Source of the DNA: Bacillota bacterium
GTDB lineage: Bacteria > Bacillota > Clostridia > Acetivibrionales > DTU013
DNA: 64,000 nucleotides
Assembly (NCBI GenBank): GCA_023426125.1
Contig: JAFABI010000046.1
Coordinates: 103,275 to 167,274, forward strand
Direction: 5' to 3'
The number at the start of each line of letters is the position of its first letter. Within the stretch, counting starts at the first letter, position 1. The notes under the pieces are model-generated. The model was not told the DNA's origin. It searched no databases and saw only the letters and a program-made list of their open reading frames with translations. Position numbers and translations under genes: made by a program. Below are positions 25,965 to 35,479 of this stretch, in pieces.

Positions 25965-27626
25965 ATGATTTTAAATATTGAGCCTGTGCAAATTGAAAGG
26001 TTATTTACTTATTATCAATGTGTGGATGATGTTATTGCAACCGTGTGCAATTATTACGGGCTGGAGTTCAAGCTGATGTATGCATATACGTGGAATTTCA
26101 TATACAAAAGCAAGGAGGACGCCAAAGGGCTCGAGTTTCATGAGAGAATCGATGTGAGCAACGTTGCCGACAGGTACCAATGCCTTGAAGCCTGCCATGG
26201 GATCAAAATGAATTACCATTATTCCGGGGACATGGACGAGTTGTTTGAGATTATAAAAAACGAACTTTCCAATGGACGTCCGGCGGCCATCAGGTATGAC
26301 TCGTATTATTGTCCCTGGGATGCATGGTACAATATCGGACATACCAACCATATATGCCTTGCCATTGGCATGGATGAGTCAAAGGATGCTTTGCATTTGA
26401 TTGACCCTTACAATATGGTGAAGGATAAAACAGTTACAAAAGAAGCCCTGGCTTCAGGCAGCGGATTTTGTATTACCTTTGCCGTGGACCCCGGCAAAAA
26501 CCGGAATAGACTGTGGAGACCGGTTTTAAAAAATGTTCTTTCCGGTATGTTTGTAAATCGCGGAAATACAACTGCCTTTGATGATATGAGAGCCTTTGCC
26601 GAAGACTTCCGGATTCAATTCGGCCTTGCAAGCCATGAAGAAAATGATAAGAAAAGAGATTTGTGGAGAAAGCTTTATCCGACGCTTCATTATTTGATAG
26701 CAGGCCGGGCACTGTTTTTAATTAACCTGAAAGAGATTGAAGAAAAAGAAAACAACCCCGGTTTTTCTTCTTATATGACCAGCTTCAGGCGGATGATTTC
26801 CAAATGGACGATTATTGTCACCTCCATGAAAAGAGTTTTCAACACCATGAACCGGCCGGATTCGGCGGATCAGATCTATTCCACGGATATTGACAGGGTT
26901 GTGGAGCGTATTTACAATGTTTTGCTCGAAGAGGCGGATTATGAGGAAAGTGTGGCAACCGGGCTGCTGGATGTTATTGATTCCGGGAACCGGAAGAATA
27001 ATCCCGTGCCCGGGACTCCGAAGAAAACCGGCGGCTTGCGGGGCAGGGTCGGCTATTTGCCGGTAAAGCTGGAAGAACATTTCAACAACAAGGCGTTTGG
27101 AAGCGGCAAGGATGCCTACACTCCAAATTTCACGGGATATTATGATTATTTTCTGATTGAAAATATTCCCGAGGACCGTACCTGGGTTGTCGATGGCGTC
27201 ACTTATATGTTTCCGGCGATTTGTACCGACAAGCCGGATAACGTATCCTGCTTTGGACAGAACATTGCCCTGCCCCGTGTCAGGTGTTGCAGCATCCGGT
27301 TTCTGGCATGTGCGGAGTGTGGAAATTATTATGAAACCATCAAGGTAAAATATGAAAAGGGCGAAGAGCTGATTAACTTTAGTATTTCCGATTTTGTCGG
27401 CAAAAAGCTTTTTGAGGAAAAAACGGTTTGGTCGGGAAGACTTGGCTGCACAGCGGAGCATCAGATCAAGGTGGTGCAAAATAATGCAGCGATATTTGAA
27501 TATTCCTATGCTCTGGACAACGAGCATCCAATCGAAGGGGTAACACTGCCATTCTGCCCTAATGTCCACATATTTGCCATATCCCTGGGTGTTATAGACA
27601 TGGAGGCGGAAGAAAAAACTGGTTAA
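25965..27626 (+). CDS. BtrH_N-domain protein 1 (putative carrier-protein-dependent acyltransferase)
   Basis: 553 residues. The N-terminus resembles the BtrH_N domain of butirosin BtrH, a papain-like acyltransferase that moves an aminoacyl chain from a carrier protein to an amine. A candidate Cys is C19 (YYQCVDDVIATV), the His is in NIGHTNHICLAIG and the Asp in LHLIDPYN; CPWD also matches paralogue 3. Residues ~390-545 form a beta-rich domain (FTGYYDYFL, DNVSCFGQNI, CPNVHIFAISLG) shared with two other proteins here. GGAGGTG precedes the ATG at 25965. It probably works with the adenylation enzyme just upstream. Substrate unknown. Confidence 0.75.
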   Translation: MILNIEPVQIERLFTYYQCVDDVIATVCNYYGLEFKLMYAYTWNFIYKSKEDAKGLEFHERIDVSNVADRYQCLEACHGIKMNYHYSGDMDELFEIIKNELSNGRPAAIRYDSYYCPWDAWYNIGHTNHICLAIGMDESKDALHLIDPYNMVKDKTVTKEALASGSGFCITFAVDPGKNRNRLWRPVLKNVLSGMFVNRGNTTAFDDMRAFAEDFRIQFGLASHEENDKKRDLWRKLYPTLHYLIAGRALFLINLKEIEEKENNPGFSSYMTSFRRMISKWTIIVTSMKRVFNTMNRPDSADQIYSTDIDRVVERIYNVLLEEADYEESVATGLLDVIDSGNRKNNPVPGTPKKTGGLRGRVGYLPVKLEEHFNNKAFGSGKDAYTPNFTGYYDYFLIENIPEDRTWVVDGVTYMFPAICTDKPDNVSCFGQNIALPRVRCCSIRFLACAECGNYYETIKVKYEKGEELINFSISDFVGKKLFEEKTVWSGRLGCTAEHQIKVVQNNAAIFEYSYALDNEHPIEGVTLPFCPNVHIFAISLGVIDMEAEEKTG

Positions 27627-27684
27627 TATTTTCCACTTTTTATTAATTTAGCTTACCGACTTTGACATCAGGCTGTGATAAACT
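27625..27684 (+). promoter_or_regulatory. Putative promoter P1 of the sugar transport operon with shared upstream block
   Basis: AATATTTTCCACTTTTT followed by TTTAG and TTACCGA matches the block at 35370 and 39321. A TAAACT -10-like hexamer is at 27679-27684, 17 bases after the weak CCGACT. TTGACA at 27662-27667 lies in between but has no correctly spaced -10. This is the weakest of the three promoters. Confidence 0.4.
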
Positions 27685-27768
27685 TAGGTTATTCAAAGGA
27701 AAAAGAAATAAGACCGGCTTGCAATGAATACTATAGAAAAAAACCATTAATTCATCGGCATTTATGCG

Positions 27769-27814
27769 CCTTGAATAAATAACGCGAAAGCATTAACGCA
27801 CTATTTATTCAAGG
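27769..27814. promoter_or_regulatory. Perfect 13-bp inverted repeat in the transporter leader
   Basis: CCTTGAATAAATA at 27769-27781 is the exact reverse complement of TATTTATTCAAGG at 27802-27814, with a 20-base loop. It lies 40 bases before the first transporter gene. It could be an operator or an RNA hairpin; there is no T-run after it. Confidence 0.6.
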
Positions 27815-27853
27815 TAGTTCGCAGGAATCTCGCAAAAAGGAAGTGGGTGTTTT

Positions 27854-28807
27854 GTGAATGGGAAGGAAATCATTTCAAAAAGCAGCAAAATAAGCTTAAG
27901 ATGGAGTTTCCGGACAACTGTTCAAAGAGAAGGCGAGTTGTGGCTTATCGGTGGGGCTGCACTGGCGTGGGTGGCTATTTTTAGCTATTACCCCATGTAC
28001 GGGATCATTTACGGATTCTTTAACTACTATCCGGGTGTAGACCTTTTTGAAACAGAGTTTGTCGGGCTGAAGCATTTCATTGACTTTTTCAAACTCCCGG
28101 ATGTATGGCTTATCTTTAGAAACACATTGGCTATCAGCATATTAAATCTGACCATTGGATTTGTAGCTCCCATCGTACTTGCATTGCTGTTCAACGAAAT
28201 CGGGCATACTTATTTCAAGCGCATCATACAAACTGTCAGCTACCTCCCTTATTTTGTTTCATGGGTCGTCGTTGCAAGCCTTATTTTTGCGATGCTTGGA
28301 GGGGATGGCGTCGTCAATACGGTTTTGGTCAAGGCGGGGATTATTCAGAACCCTATCGGATTTGTTACAGAAGGAAAAAATATGTGGACGCTGCTTGTAG
28401 GAACAAATGTATGGAAAAATATCGGCTATGGAAGTATTATTTATCTGTCTGCGATATCGGGGATTGAACATGAGTTGTATCAGGCCGGAACTGTTGACGG
28501 GCTTTCCCGCTGGGGGATGGTGAAACATATCACGCTTCCGGGCATAGCTCCTACGATTCTCCTCCTCTTTATTCTGGGAATCGGCGGAATACTGAATGCG
28601 GGCTTTGAACAGCAGCTGCTGCTTGGAACCCCGCAAACAAGGGACTATTATGAGGTAATTGATACCTATATTTACCGGTATGGGATACAGCTTGGCAATT
28701 ATTCCTTTTCGACGGCAGTCGGATTTTTTAAATCCATTATCGGCATTTTGCTTGTGTTTGCAACAAATGCACTGGCCAAAAAAACGACGGACATGTCCAT
28801 CTTCTGA
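27854..28807 (+). CDS. Carbohydrate ABC transporter permease, LplB type
   Basis: Integral membrane subunit of a sugar importer, 317 residues with about six hydrophobic segments. The cytoplasmic coupling (EAA) loop reads YQAGTVDGLSRWGMVKHITL followed by PG, the site that contacts the ATPase. The first segment (AWVAIFSYYPMYGIIYGFFN) is typical of LplB-like permeases for oligosaccharides or polysaccharide fragments. GTG start with GGAAGTGGG upstream. First of a permease-permease-lipoprotein operon; the ATPase is absent and is probably a shared MsmX-type protein encoded elsewhere. Confidence 0.92.
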   Translation: MNGKEIISKSSKISLRWSFRTTVQREGELWLIGGAALAWVAIFSYYPMYGIIYGFFNYYPGVDLFETEFVGLKHFIDFFKLPDVWLIFRNTLAISILNLTIGFVAPIVLALLFNEIGHTYFKRIIQTVSYLPYFVSWVVVASLIFAMLGGDGVVNTVLVKAGIIQNPIGFVTEGKNMWTLLVGTNVWKNIGYGSIIYLSAISGIEHELYQAGTVDGLSRWGMVKHITLPGIAPTILLLFILGIGGILNAGFEQQLLLGTPQTRDYYEVIDTYIYRYGIQLGNYSFSTAVGFFKSIIGILLVFATNALAKKTTDMSIF

Positions 28808-28836
28808 AGCCTGCTACCAGCGAAAGGGGTGAGAGA

Positions 28837-29733
28837 ATGAGAGCCAGCTTTATCAGAAAAACTGCCGGCGGTGTGCTTTTTGACATGTTTAATACCGTAT
28901 TCATGCTCTTCCTTGCATTTATTATGCTTTATCCTTTTTGGAATCAGATCGTTGTCTCCATGAATGATGGGCTGGATACGCTAAAAGGAGGGCTGTATTT
29001 CTGGCCCAGAAAAATTACCCTGGACAATTATTCTTATATTTTTGCCAGAACCGATCTGGGCAGAGGGGCTCTGATCTCGGTATTGAGGGTTTTGGTCGGA
29101 ACTGTGACAAACCTGTTCTTTTCAGGACTCCTGGCGTATATTACTACCATCCATTGGTTTAGAGGCCGCAGGTTTATCCGGGTGGTATTTCTGATAACCA
29201 TGTATTTTGGCGGTGGTTTGGTTCCGACCTTTCTGGTTTATAACAATTTGGGATTGCTTAATACATTTACAGTATACTGGGTGACGCAGCTGTTCAGTGC
29301 ATATAATATGCTGTTGATAGCGTCATATATGTATAATGTACCCAGATCCTTAAGCGAGTCGGCAAGAATCGACGGCGCCAGAGAACTTGTCATCTACATG
29401 AAAATCATCTTTCCCATCTGTACCCCTGTTTTTGCCGCCGTTGCCGTTTTTACAGCCATTGGCCACTGGAATTCCTGGTTTGATGTCATTATCTACAATT
29501 CTTCGGGAAACTGGGATACGCTTCAGGCATATTTGCAGAAAATTCTTTTAAAAGCCGAACAATTGACGAAATTGCAGGGTGACCAGAGGGAAATGGATGC
29601 TTATAGAAATCTGACCCCATTATCGATACGTTCTGCGACCACGATGATTGTAACGCTTCCGATTGTCGTAGTTTACCCTTTCATGCAGAAGTATTTCATT
29701 GGCGGGATTACCATTGGCGCCGTGAAGGAATAG
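28837..29733 (+). CDS. Carbohydrate ABC transporter permease, YtcP/AraQ type
   Basis: Second permease of the importer, 298 residues with about six membrane segments. The EAA loop is SLSESARIDGARELVIYMKI followed by IFP. It begins with the usual NTVFMLFLAFIMLYPFWNQI segment and ends with MQKYFIGGITIGAVKE, a characteristic C-terminus of this permease family. Preceded by AAAGGGGTGAG; 29 bp after the LplB-type gene. Confidence 0.92.
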   Translation: MRASFIRKTAGGVLFDMFNTVFMLFLAFIMLYPFWNQIVVSMNDGLDTLKGGLYFWPRKITLDNYSYIFARTDLGRGALISVLRVLVGTVTNLFFSGLLAYITTIHWFRGRRFIRVVFLITMYFGGGLVPTFLVYNNLGLLNTFTVYWVTQLFSAYNMLLIASYMYNVPRSLSESARIDGARELVIYMKIIFPICTPVFAAVAVFTAIGHWNSWFDVIIYNSSGNWDTLQAYLQKILLKAEQLTKLQGDQREMDAYRNLTPLSIRSATTMIVTLPIVVVYPFMQKYFIGGITIGAVKE

Positions 29734-29835
29734 GAGCGCCCACAATTTATTTCGTGTTAAGCACCGGTGAAAAAAAATTTCGCAGGAATAATTTCAATGC
29801 TCCAAATAAAAATTTATAAACGGGGAGGTAGGAAA

Positions 29836-31581
29836 ATGCAAAAAATCAGGTGTGAAAAAATGATTGCAGCGCTGGTCGCAGTCATGGTGCTTGGGTTCTC
29901 TTTTACAGCTTGTGCCGGAAGAGACGGAGACAAGGAAACACAGCAGGGAACGGCAGCTTCTACATCGGCAATTGCGAATTCCAGTGAAACGGCGAATTTG
30001 CAGGAGAACGATTATGGCTGGAAAGTACCGGAGAAAACCTTGAGCTTTACAATCTACATGGGCCAGGGCGACCAGAAGGAAAAGACGGAGAAAATGAAGT
30101 ACATGAAGGATTTCTACAAGGAGAAATTTAATGTGGATATCAATGTACAGGTTTTTTCCTCCGACGTGACGGAAAAATTGAATCTTATGCTGGCGGCCAA
30201 TGACTATCCGGAAGTCATCTCCTGGATGCCCGATGATATGGCCAATAAATTCATTGCACAGAAAAGGACGGTGGATTTAAGCCGGCCAATTGCAGCGTAC
30301 GGTGAAAACATCAACCGCAGGATCGGGAAATATCTCAACCTGCTCAAAGAGAAGGATGGGAGCCTCCACAAGCTGCCGACGGGCTGGGGAGAGACAACCA
30401 ATGTAGCGGGCTATGACTTTGCGGCGAGATATGACCTGTGGCAGGAAACCGGGCTGCCAATGTATAAAACGCTGGACGAATATTATCAAACCTTAAAGGC
30501 CATTGTAGCAAAACATCCCACCAATAAAAACGGGGATAAGGTTTATGCCATTTCCGACAACTATAAGGGAGATTATTTATATGGCACCATGCTGGCCGCC
30601 TATGGCTTCAAAAACAACTATAAGGTTGACGCCTCCACCGGCGGCTTTACCCATTGGATGAATACCGATGAGGGACTTGCAATCTCGGAATATATCAACC
30701 GGTTTTACAGAGAAGGCTTGATTGAGCCGGATTTTTTGTCCAATGACTATGAAACCTGGCTGACGAAGGTTTTCAACGAAAAAATTATTGGAAATATCGG
30801 ATTATGGTGGCATGCGTGGACGGCGGGACATGAAAAGTGGGCGCAGGAAGACAAGGATTATACCATTGAGAAGCGTTTCATGAACGCGACCCTTCAGGTT
30901 CCGGGAGTGGAAGAGCCTACCTATCTGAGCAGCAATTATATCGGCAGCTACCGCAGCATCATTACCAACAAAGTCAAAGAAGAGAGCGTTGTAGATGAAA
31001 TCGTGCGTTTTATGGATTGGGAATGCTCCGAGCTTGGCAATTTCATTATAGCCTTCGGACCGCCGGACCCCGGGAATATCTGGGATATCAAAGATGGAAA
31101 ATGGATCTTTAAGGATAATACCATGTCCAATGAAACCAAAAATGAAAATGTGCATACGGTCAAGGCGAAATTCGCTGCACAGGAAATCTGGGTAGCTACG
31201 GGCGGGGGCCGTATTGAGGACAGCCGTATCGATCCCAGGATTTCCAGGGTAAACGGGTATGATTTCTGGCCCATTAATTCCGACGGTTCTTTTTACGACA
31301 AAGGGGTTGACATATGCTTTAGAAATTCTACCGCAAAGCCGTGGGATTCTACGCTGTTCACCGTGACGTACCCTTCCCAGGATCCTATTGCAATAACGAA
31401 TCAGACAATTAAGGACGCAATCCGGGTGGAATGGGCAAAAATCATTACCTCCAAAACGCAAGAGGAGATGGAAACGCAGTTCTACAAATCCCGCGACGCG
31501 CTGAATCAAATGGGACTGAAGGAACTAACCGAGTATAACCAGGAGCAGTATAAAGCAAATAAGGAAATCTTCAGCAAGTAA
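29836..31581 (+). CDS. Sugar ABC transporter substrate-binding lipoprotein
   Basis: Extracellular substrate receptor anchored by lipid, 581 residues. The signal peptide (residues ~8-25) ends in a lipobox with Cys at 26 (FTAC), followed by a charged, Ser/Thr-rich linker. The body has the LipO/LplA-like pattern expected for oligosaccharide binding proteins that pair with LplB/YtcP permeases. The ATG at 29836 follows GGGGAGGT; the earlier GTG at 29767 lacks a ribosome site and would bury the signal peptide. Ends before an intrinsic terminator. Confidence 0.92.
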   Translation: MQKIRCEKMIAALVAVMVLGFSFTACAGRDGDKETQQGTAASTSAIANSSETANLQENDYGWKVPEKTLSFTIYMGQGDQKEKTEKMKYMKDFYKEKFNVDINVQVFSSDVTEKLNLMLAANDYPEVISWMPDDMANKFIAQKRTVDLSRPIAAYGENINRRIGKYLNLLKEKDGSLHKLPTGWGETTNVAGYDFAARYDLWQETGLPMYKTLDEYYQTLKAIVAKHPTNKNGDKVYAISDNYKGDYLYGTMLAAYGFKNNYKVDASTGGFTHWMNTDEGLAISEYINRFYREGLIEPDFLSNDYETWLTKVFNEKIIGNIGLWWHAWTAGHEKWAQEDKDYTIEKRFMNATLQVPGVEEPTYLSSNYIGSYRSIITNKVKEESVVDEIVRFMDWECSELGNFIIAFGPPDPGNIWDIKDGKWIFKDNTMSNETKNENVHTVKAKFAAQEIWVATGGGRIEDSRIDPRISRVNGYDFWPINSDGSFYDKGVDICFRNSTAKPWDSTLFTVTYPSQDPIAITNQTIKDAIRVEWAKIITSKTQEEMETQFYKSRDALNQMGLKELTEYNQEQYKANKEIFSK

Positions 31582-31615
31582 ATGGCACTACGGCATAAGC
31601 TTTTTATTAACCGGA

Positions 31616-31662
31616 AAAAGGGTGTTTCTTTTGCTTGAATCATAAGAAGCACTCTTTTTTTT
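31616..31662 (+). terminator. Intrinsic terminator of the sugar transport operon
   Basis: AAAGGGTGTTTCTT (31617-31630) pairs, with two G-U pairs, with AAGAAGCACTCTTT (31644 onward) across a 13-base loop and runs into a T-tract ending at 31662. It follows the substrate-binding protein gene by 35 bases. Confidence 0.8.
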
Positions 31663-31702
31663 ATGAAAGTGCAGTATGTAAAAATTAAATGGAGGCATTT
31701 TG

Positions 31703-34381
31703 GTGAGAACAATTGCTGAGACTACCAGGGAATTATTCCTGCTGGAATATGACCACAGGGGAATTACAAGTTTGAAAGCTGCCGGGAGTCAAGAGACCGA
31801 ATTTATCTGGCAGGGAGAATCCTTTGGAGGAGTGGATTTACGGTACAGGAAAAGCAACGGAGAGCTCTTTTGTTTCTCCGGCAAGGCTTCAGCCGCCAGG
31901 ATCGGGTTTTGTGACAAGGAAGGAGGCAGAAACTTTTTTTGCAGGATAGAACAAAAGGGCATTGAGGAAATGACAATTGAATGGAGCTTCAAGCCCGCGG
32001 GTGAATCCCTCTTATACCGTGTTTCCGTGGAAAATCTTTTGCAGGAGCCGGTGGAAATCGTAGACCTGGCGATTGCCTTCCCAATGAACAGCAATTTCCA
32101 ATGGGGAGAGAGCGCATCCCGGAAGGTGATCCGTCATAGCTTCATATCCGGGGATAATTCCTACCTGTTTTGGACGAGATGCGACGGAGAAGGACCTTTT
32201 TTGGTCATGCTGCCGGAGGCGGGGGCGAGGCTGGAATTCTTTGATCTGGAGGATGAAAAAAGACCGGCAAAGTCCTTGTACCGCGCATATATTCTTGCGA
32301 AGGGCGCCAGTGGGGCTGCGGAACAAAAAGGCTGCAAATGGCGGCAGAAAACAGGCAGTATTGTACTTGCGCCGGGAGGACGGAAGGAATCCGGGGTGGA
32401 ATACGGGTTCCGGCTAAGCCTGGCGGAAAGTTATGAAGCTGTCCGGAGGGCCTTATATGAAGGCAAGCTGGTGGATGTCACACTGGTACCCGGTATGACG
32501 GTAGCAAGAGGCTGGGAGGTTAAGGTTGCATTTAAGTCGCAGCGGAGGATAAACCGGGTGCTGCCGGAATTTCCGGAGGAGACGGATATCTCCTGCACTG
32601 AGGGGGCCGGCGGAGATGACAGGCATATCTACCGTATAAAATTCAACCGCCTGGGCGAGAACCTGCTGCACATCTCTTGTGAAGAGAGCTTTGAATTTGT
32701 ACTGGAGTTTTTCATAACCGAACCGATGGAGACACTCATCAAAAAGCGGGGACATTTTCTTGGGAATTCCCAGGAAAAGGATGCCGAAAAATGGTACTAT
32801 GGGCTCATCAAAGAGTGGAATATGGAAAAGGAGGTTTACTTAAGTCCCGATAATTATGATGATCTAAGACCCATGCGCATTTATGAAGTTACCTGTGATG
32901 ATCCGGGGCTCTGCAAGCCATCCTTTCTGGCTGCTAAAAATGCCGAATTTCCCGTACAAAAAGAGGTTGAGGTATTGGATGTCTATATAGACAAATTTGT
33001 ATGGGGTGGGCTTCAACGGAGCGAGCACGAGGAATATGCCTATGGAATCTACGGTATACCCGACTGGCATCAAAACAGGTATTCCTCCAAGAGAGGACCC
33101 GATGGGCGGATACATCTCTGGAGGGCATATGATTATCCGCATATTGTGCTATTGTATTGGAGCATGTACAAGGTTGCAAAAAATTACAGACATATAAAAA
33201 CAAAATTGAAGCCTCAGGTCTATCTGGAGAGGGCTTACAGGACGGCGCTGGCTTTGTTTACGCTGCCTGAGGAAATCGATGAGTGGTCGGCTTTGAAGAC
33301 GGGCTTCTATAATGAAAAAGTCATGGAAGAAATCTTTAACGAACTGGAGGAAACCGGCCAGCAGGAAAAGGCATACAGGCTCAGACACTGGTGGGAGCGG
33401 AAAACAGCATGTTTTATCAATGGCGATACGGATATTTTCGGCTCGGAATATCCTTTTGATACGACAGGCTTTGAGTCAACCCACGCTTTTGCCAAATATG
33501 CAGTGGAAAAGCAGGTCCCGCCGGAAGGAGAAAAGCAGGAAATGGATGAGTTCCGGAGAAAAGCAAGCCGGTTTATGCAGAAGGAAATAAACTGCAATAT
33601 TGCCTGCCGGGGTGTATTGGAGCCTGCCTATTATCATCTGGGGAGCGATTTCAGAGGCAACAACGCCAGTTATACCTTAAGCTATATGTCACAGATGGGT
33701 GGGGGCGCCATTCTGGATTATGCCCTGTTATACGCGGAAAACCGCGAGGAGGCTTTAAGGCTGGGATACGCATCGCTTCTATCCTCCTGGGCCTTAATGA
33801 ATAGCGGTACTCCGGAAAGCAACTATGGCTGCTGGTATCCCGGAGAAAATAACGACGGCGCCGCAGCCGGCGGTTTCGAACCTGCGCCCTGTGGATACAC
33901 CTGGCTGGATCAGCCCCATCACAGGGGGGCATGGTATTATTCCTGCGAAATCGATCTGGGCTTCTCGGGATATTTACGGGAGGCGGCAGTGGTCCTTGCG
34001 GAGGATCCCGTATTCGGGTGGTATTGTTTCGGCGGGAGCTTTCGGGAAGAGAGCGGGGCATTCCAGCTAAGGTTTGAGGATGGAGTGCGGAAAAATCTGT
34101 ACCTGGCAGCAAAGGATTCCGTATTGATGATAAAGCTCCGGAACGGACATTTCTCCGACAAAGAGCCGGCTGTGGTCAAAACGGATCTTTCGGAAATAAG
34201 ACTTCACCTTGACAGGGATGGCTGCGGCGACAAAAGGGTCTTCATCCAGGGGAAAAAAGGCAGGTATGAAATCAGCATGAATAATAAAACAATGGAGTTG
34301 TCTTTGGACAGGGATATTGACAAAAACAGTTTTGTTGCGGATTCAAACTGTGATTGTTTTATAATAAAAAAATGTACATAA
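31703..34381 (+). CDS. Large DUF5695-like protein, probable carbohydrate-active enzyme
   Basis: 892 residues, no signal peptide, so probably cytoplasmic. An N-terminal beta-rich region (~1-330) is followed by a helical region resembling alpha/alpha-barrel glycoside hydrolases (EEYAYGIYGIPDWHQNRYSS, FGSEYPFDTTGFESTHAFAK, PESNYGCWYPGENNDGAAAG). The layout recalls DUF5695 family proteins; no reaction can be assigned. It follows the oligosaccharide importer and precedes an AraC regulator, so it may process the imported sugar. The GTG at 31703 is preferred over the TTG at 31700 because it has better spacing from GGAGG at 31691. Confidence 0.65.
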   Translation: MRTIAETTRELFLLEYDHRGITSLKAAGSQETEFIWQGESFGGVDLRYRKSNGELFCFSGKASAARIGFCDKEGGRNFFCRIEQKGIEEMTIEWSFKPAGESLLYRVSVENLLQEPVEIVDLAIAFPMNSNFQWGESASRKVIRHSFISGDNSYLFWTRCDGEGPFLVMLPEAGARLEFFDLEDEKRPAKSLYRAYILAKGASGAAEQKGCKWRQKTGSIVLAPGGRKESGVEYGFRLSLAESYEAVRRALYEGKLVDVTLVPGMTVARGWEVKVAFKSQRRINRVLPEFPEETDISCTEGAGGDDRHIYRIKFNRLGENLLHISCEESFEFVLEFFITEPMETLIKKRGHFLGNSQEKDAEKWYYGLIKEWNMEKEVYLSPDNYDDLRPMRIYEVTCDDPGLCKPSFLAAKNAEFPVQKEVEVLDVYIDKFVWGGLQRSEHEEYAYGIYGIPDWHQNRYSSKRGPDGRIHLWRAYDYPHIVLLYWSMYKVAKNYRHIKTKLKPQVYLERAYRTALALFTLPEEIDEWSALKTGFYNEKVMEEIFNELEETGQQEKAYRLRHWWERKTACFINGDTDIFGSEYPFDTTGFESTHAFAKYAVEKQVPPEGEKQEMDEFRRKASRFMQKEINCNIACRGVLEPAYYHLGSDFRGNNASYTLSYMSQMGGGAILDYALLYAENREEALRLGYASLLSSWALMNSGTPESNYGCWYPGENNDGAAAGGFEPAPCGYTWLDQPHHRGAWYYSCEIDLGFSGYLREAAVVLAEDPVFGWYCFGGSFREESGAFQLRFEDGVRKNLYLAAKDSVLMIKLRNGHFSDKEPAVVKTDLSEIRLHLDRDGCGDKRVFIQGKKGRYEISMNNKTMELSLDRDIDKNSFVADSNCDCFIIKKCT

Positions 34382-34390
34382 GCATATGTT

Positions 34391-34419
34391 TTGACATCGT
34401 CTCCCGGATAGAGGATAAT
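34391..34419 (+). promoter_or_regulatory. Promoter of the second AraC gene
   Basis: TTGACA at 34391-34396, a 17-base spacer and GATAAT at 34414-34419 give a near-consensus sigma-A promoter 37 bases before the AraC-family start codon. Confidence 0.7.
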
Positions 34420-34455
34420 AATAGGGTAAGATAAAACCTTGAGGGGGAATGGTTT

Positions 34456-35337
34456 ATGAACTTTGTCCTGGGAAATATAAGCCATCCGGTGATTTTCTAC
34501 GCGGCAGGCAGGTTTATATCCCCTGAAAACTGGATCCACAGCGAGAGAAAACTGGAAAGCCATGAGCTGATCATTATGCTTAAAGGCAAGCTGTTCATAC
34601 AGCAGGGGGATGAAAAATATATCCTGAGCAAAGGCGATATGTTATTCCTGCTGCCCGGATTTATCCATAAGGGATATGCGCGCTCCGAGAAGGGTACGTC
34701 CTTCTATTGGTTCCATTTTGCCTTTAAAGACGGCTACCGGTTGGTTTCCCGGGATGAGGCGCAGGAGAAATTCAGCATTCACAGGGCAGGTAATTATTTG
34801 AGTGTGTTAAATGAGAGCGTGCTTTACGGTACGCTGCTTAAAGGGTTGGACATGGAACGCGTCGGCGTTCTGTGCAACCAGATCCTGCATATTTACCAGT
34901 CCCAGTATTATTCCGAAATGGGAGCCGCTTATCTGATGACTTCGCTGCTGCTGGAGATAACGGAGCAAAGCATCAAAAAAAGCGCTACGGCGGCAGAGAG
35001 AGGCAAGCTTTATACCATCCTTGAATGGATACGGATAAATTCATATCAAAATATTTCTCTCAGAAATGTAGCTTATGAATTCAATTATTCCAAGGAGTAT
35101 TTGTCCAGGTATTTCAAGAAATGCATGAAAATCAGCGTGCAGCAGTATATCAACCAGGTGAAGGTATCCCGGGCGAAGGAACTGCTGTGCGAGACGGACA
35201 TTATGGTAAAGGAGATAGCGCAAAATATAGGTTTTGAGGATGAGAAGTATTTCATGAAGCTGTTCAAGCAGCATGAAAACATGACGCCAAAGCAGTTCAG
35301 GAACGCCTATTGCAGAACACATCTTAATAACGATTGA
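34456..35337 (+). CDS. AraC-family transcriptional regulator (carbohydrate type)
   Basis: 293 residues: an N-terminal cupin sensor (HELIIMLKGKLFIQQGDEKY, FLLPGFIHKGYA) and a C-terminal double helix-turn-helix (LRNVAYEFNYSKEYLSRYFK and VKEIAQNIGFEDEKYFMKLF). It has its own promoter and sits between the sugar importer/DUF5695-like genes and the secreted metalloproteins. It is the most likely regulator of the promoters sharing the block at 27625, 35370 and 39321; this is inference from position. Confidence 0.92.
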   Translation: MNFVLGNISHPVIFYAAGRFISPENWIHSERKLESHELIIMLKGKLFIQQGDEKYILSKGDMLFLLPGFIHKGYARSEKGTSFYWFHFAFKDGYRLVSRDEAQEKFSIHRAGNYLSVLNESVLYGTLLKGLDMERVGVLCNQILHIYQSQYYSEMGAAYLMTSLLLEITEQSIKKSATAAERGKLYTILEWIRINSYQNISLRNVAYEFNYSKEYLSRYFKKCMKISVQQYINQVKVSRAKELLCETDIMVKEIAQNIGFEDEKYFMKLFKQHENMTPKQFRNAYCRTHLNND

Positions 35338-35369
35338 AAAAAATTTAAGTGCTCCTAAATTGTTGTAAG

Positions 35370-35428
35370 AATATTCCACCTTTTCTGGGGTTTTGTCTAC
35401 TGAATTAAAAAAAAACGGGTGATATAAT
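35370..35428 (+). promoter_or_regulatory. Promoter P2 with shared upstream block
   Basis: The block GAATATTCCACCTTTT ... GTTTTGTCTACTG (35369-35402) is followed by CTGAAT (35400-35405), a 17-base spacer and TATAAT (35423-35428). The block and spacing match the promoter at 39321-39380 closely. A weak -35 with a conserved upstream block suggests activator dependence. Confidence 0.65.
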
Positions 35429-35479
35429 AGTTCTGCTACACACGTGAGGTAGAATAAGACTGACCGGGAGGTGAATCGA

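Noticed and set aside
26718..27569. 283-codon minus-strand ORF within BtrH_N gene 1
   Set aside because: Antisense shadow of a conserved protein domain.
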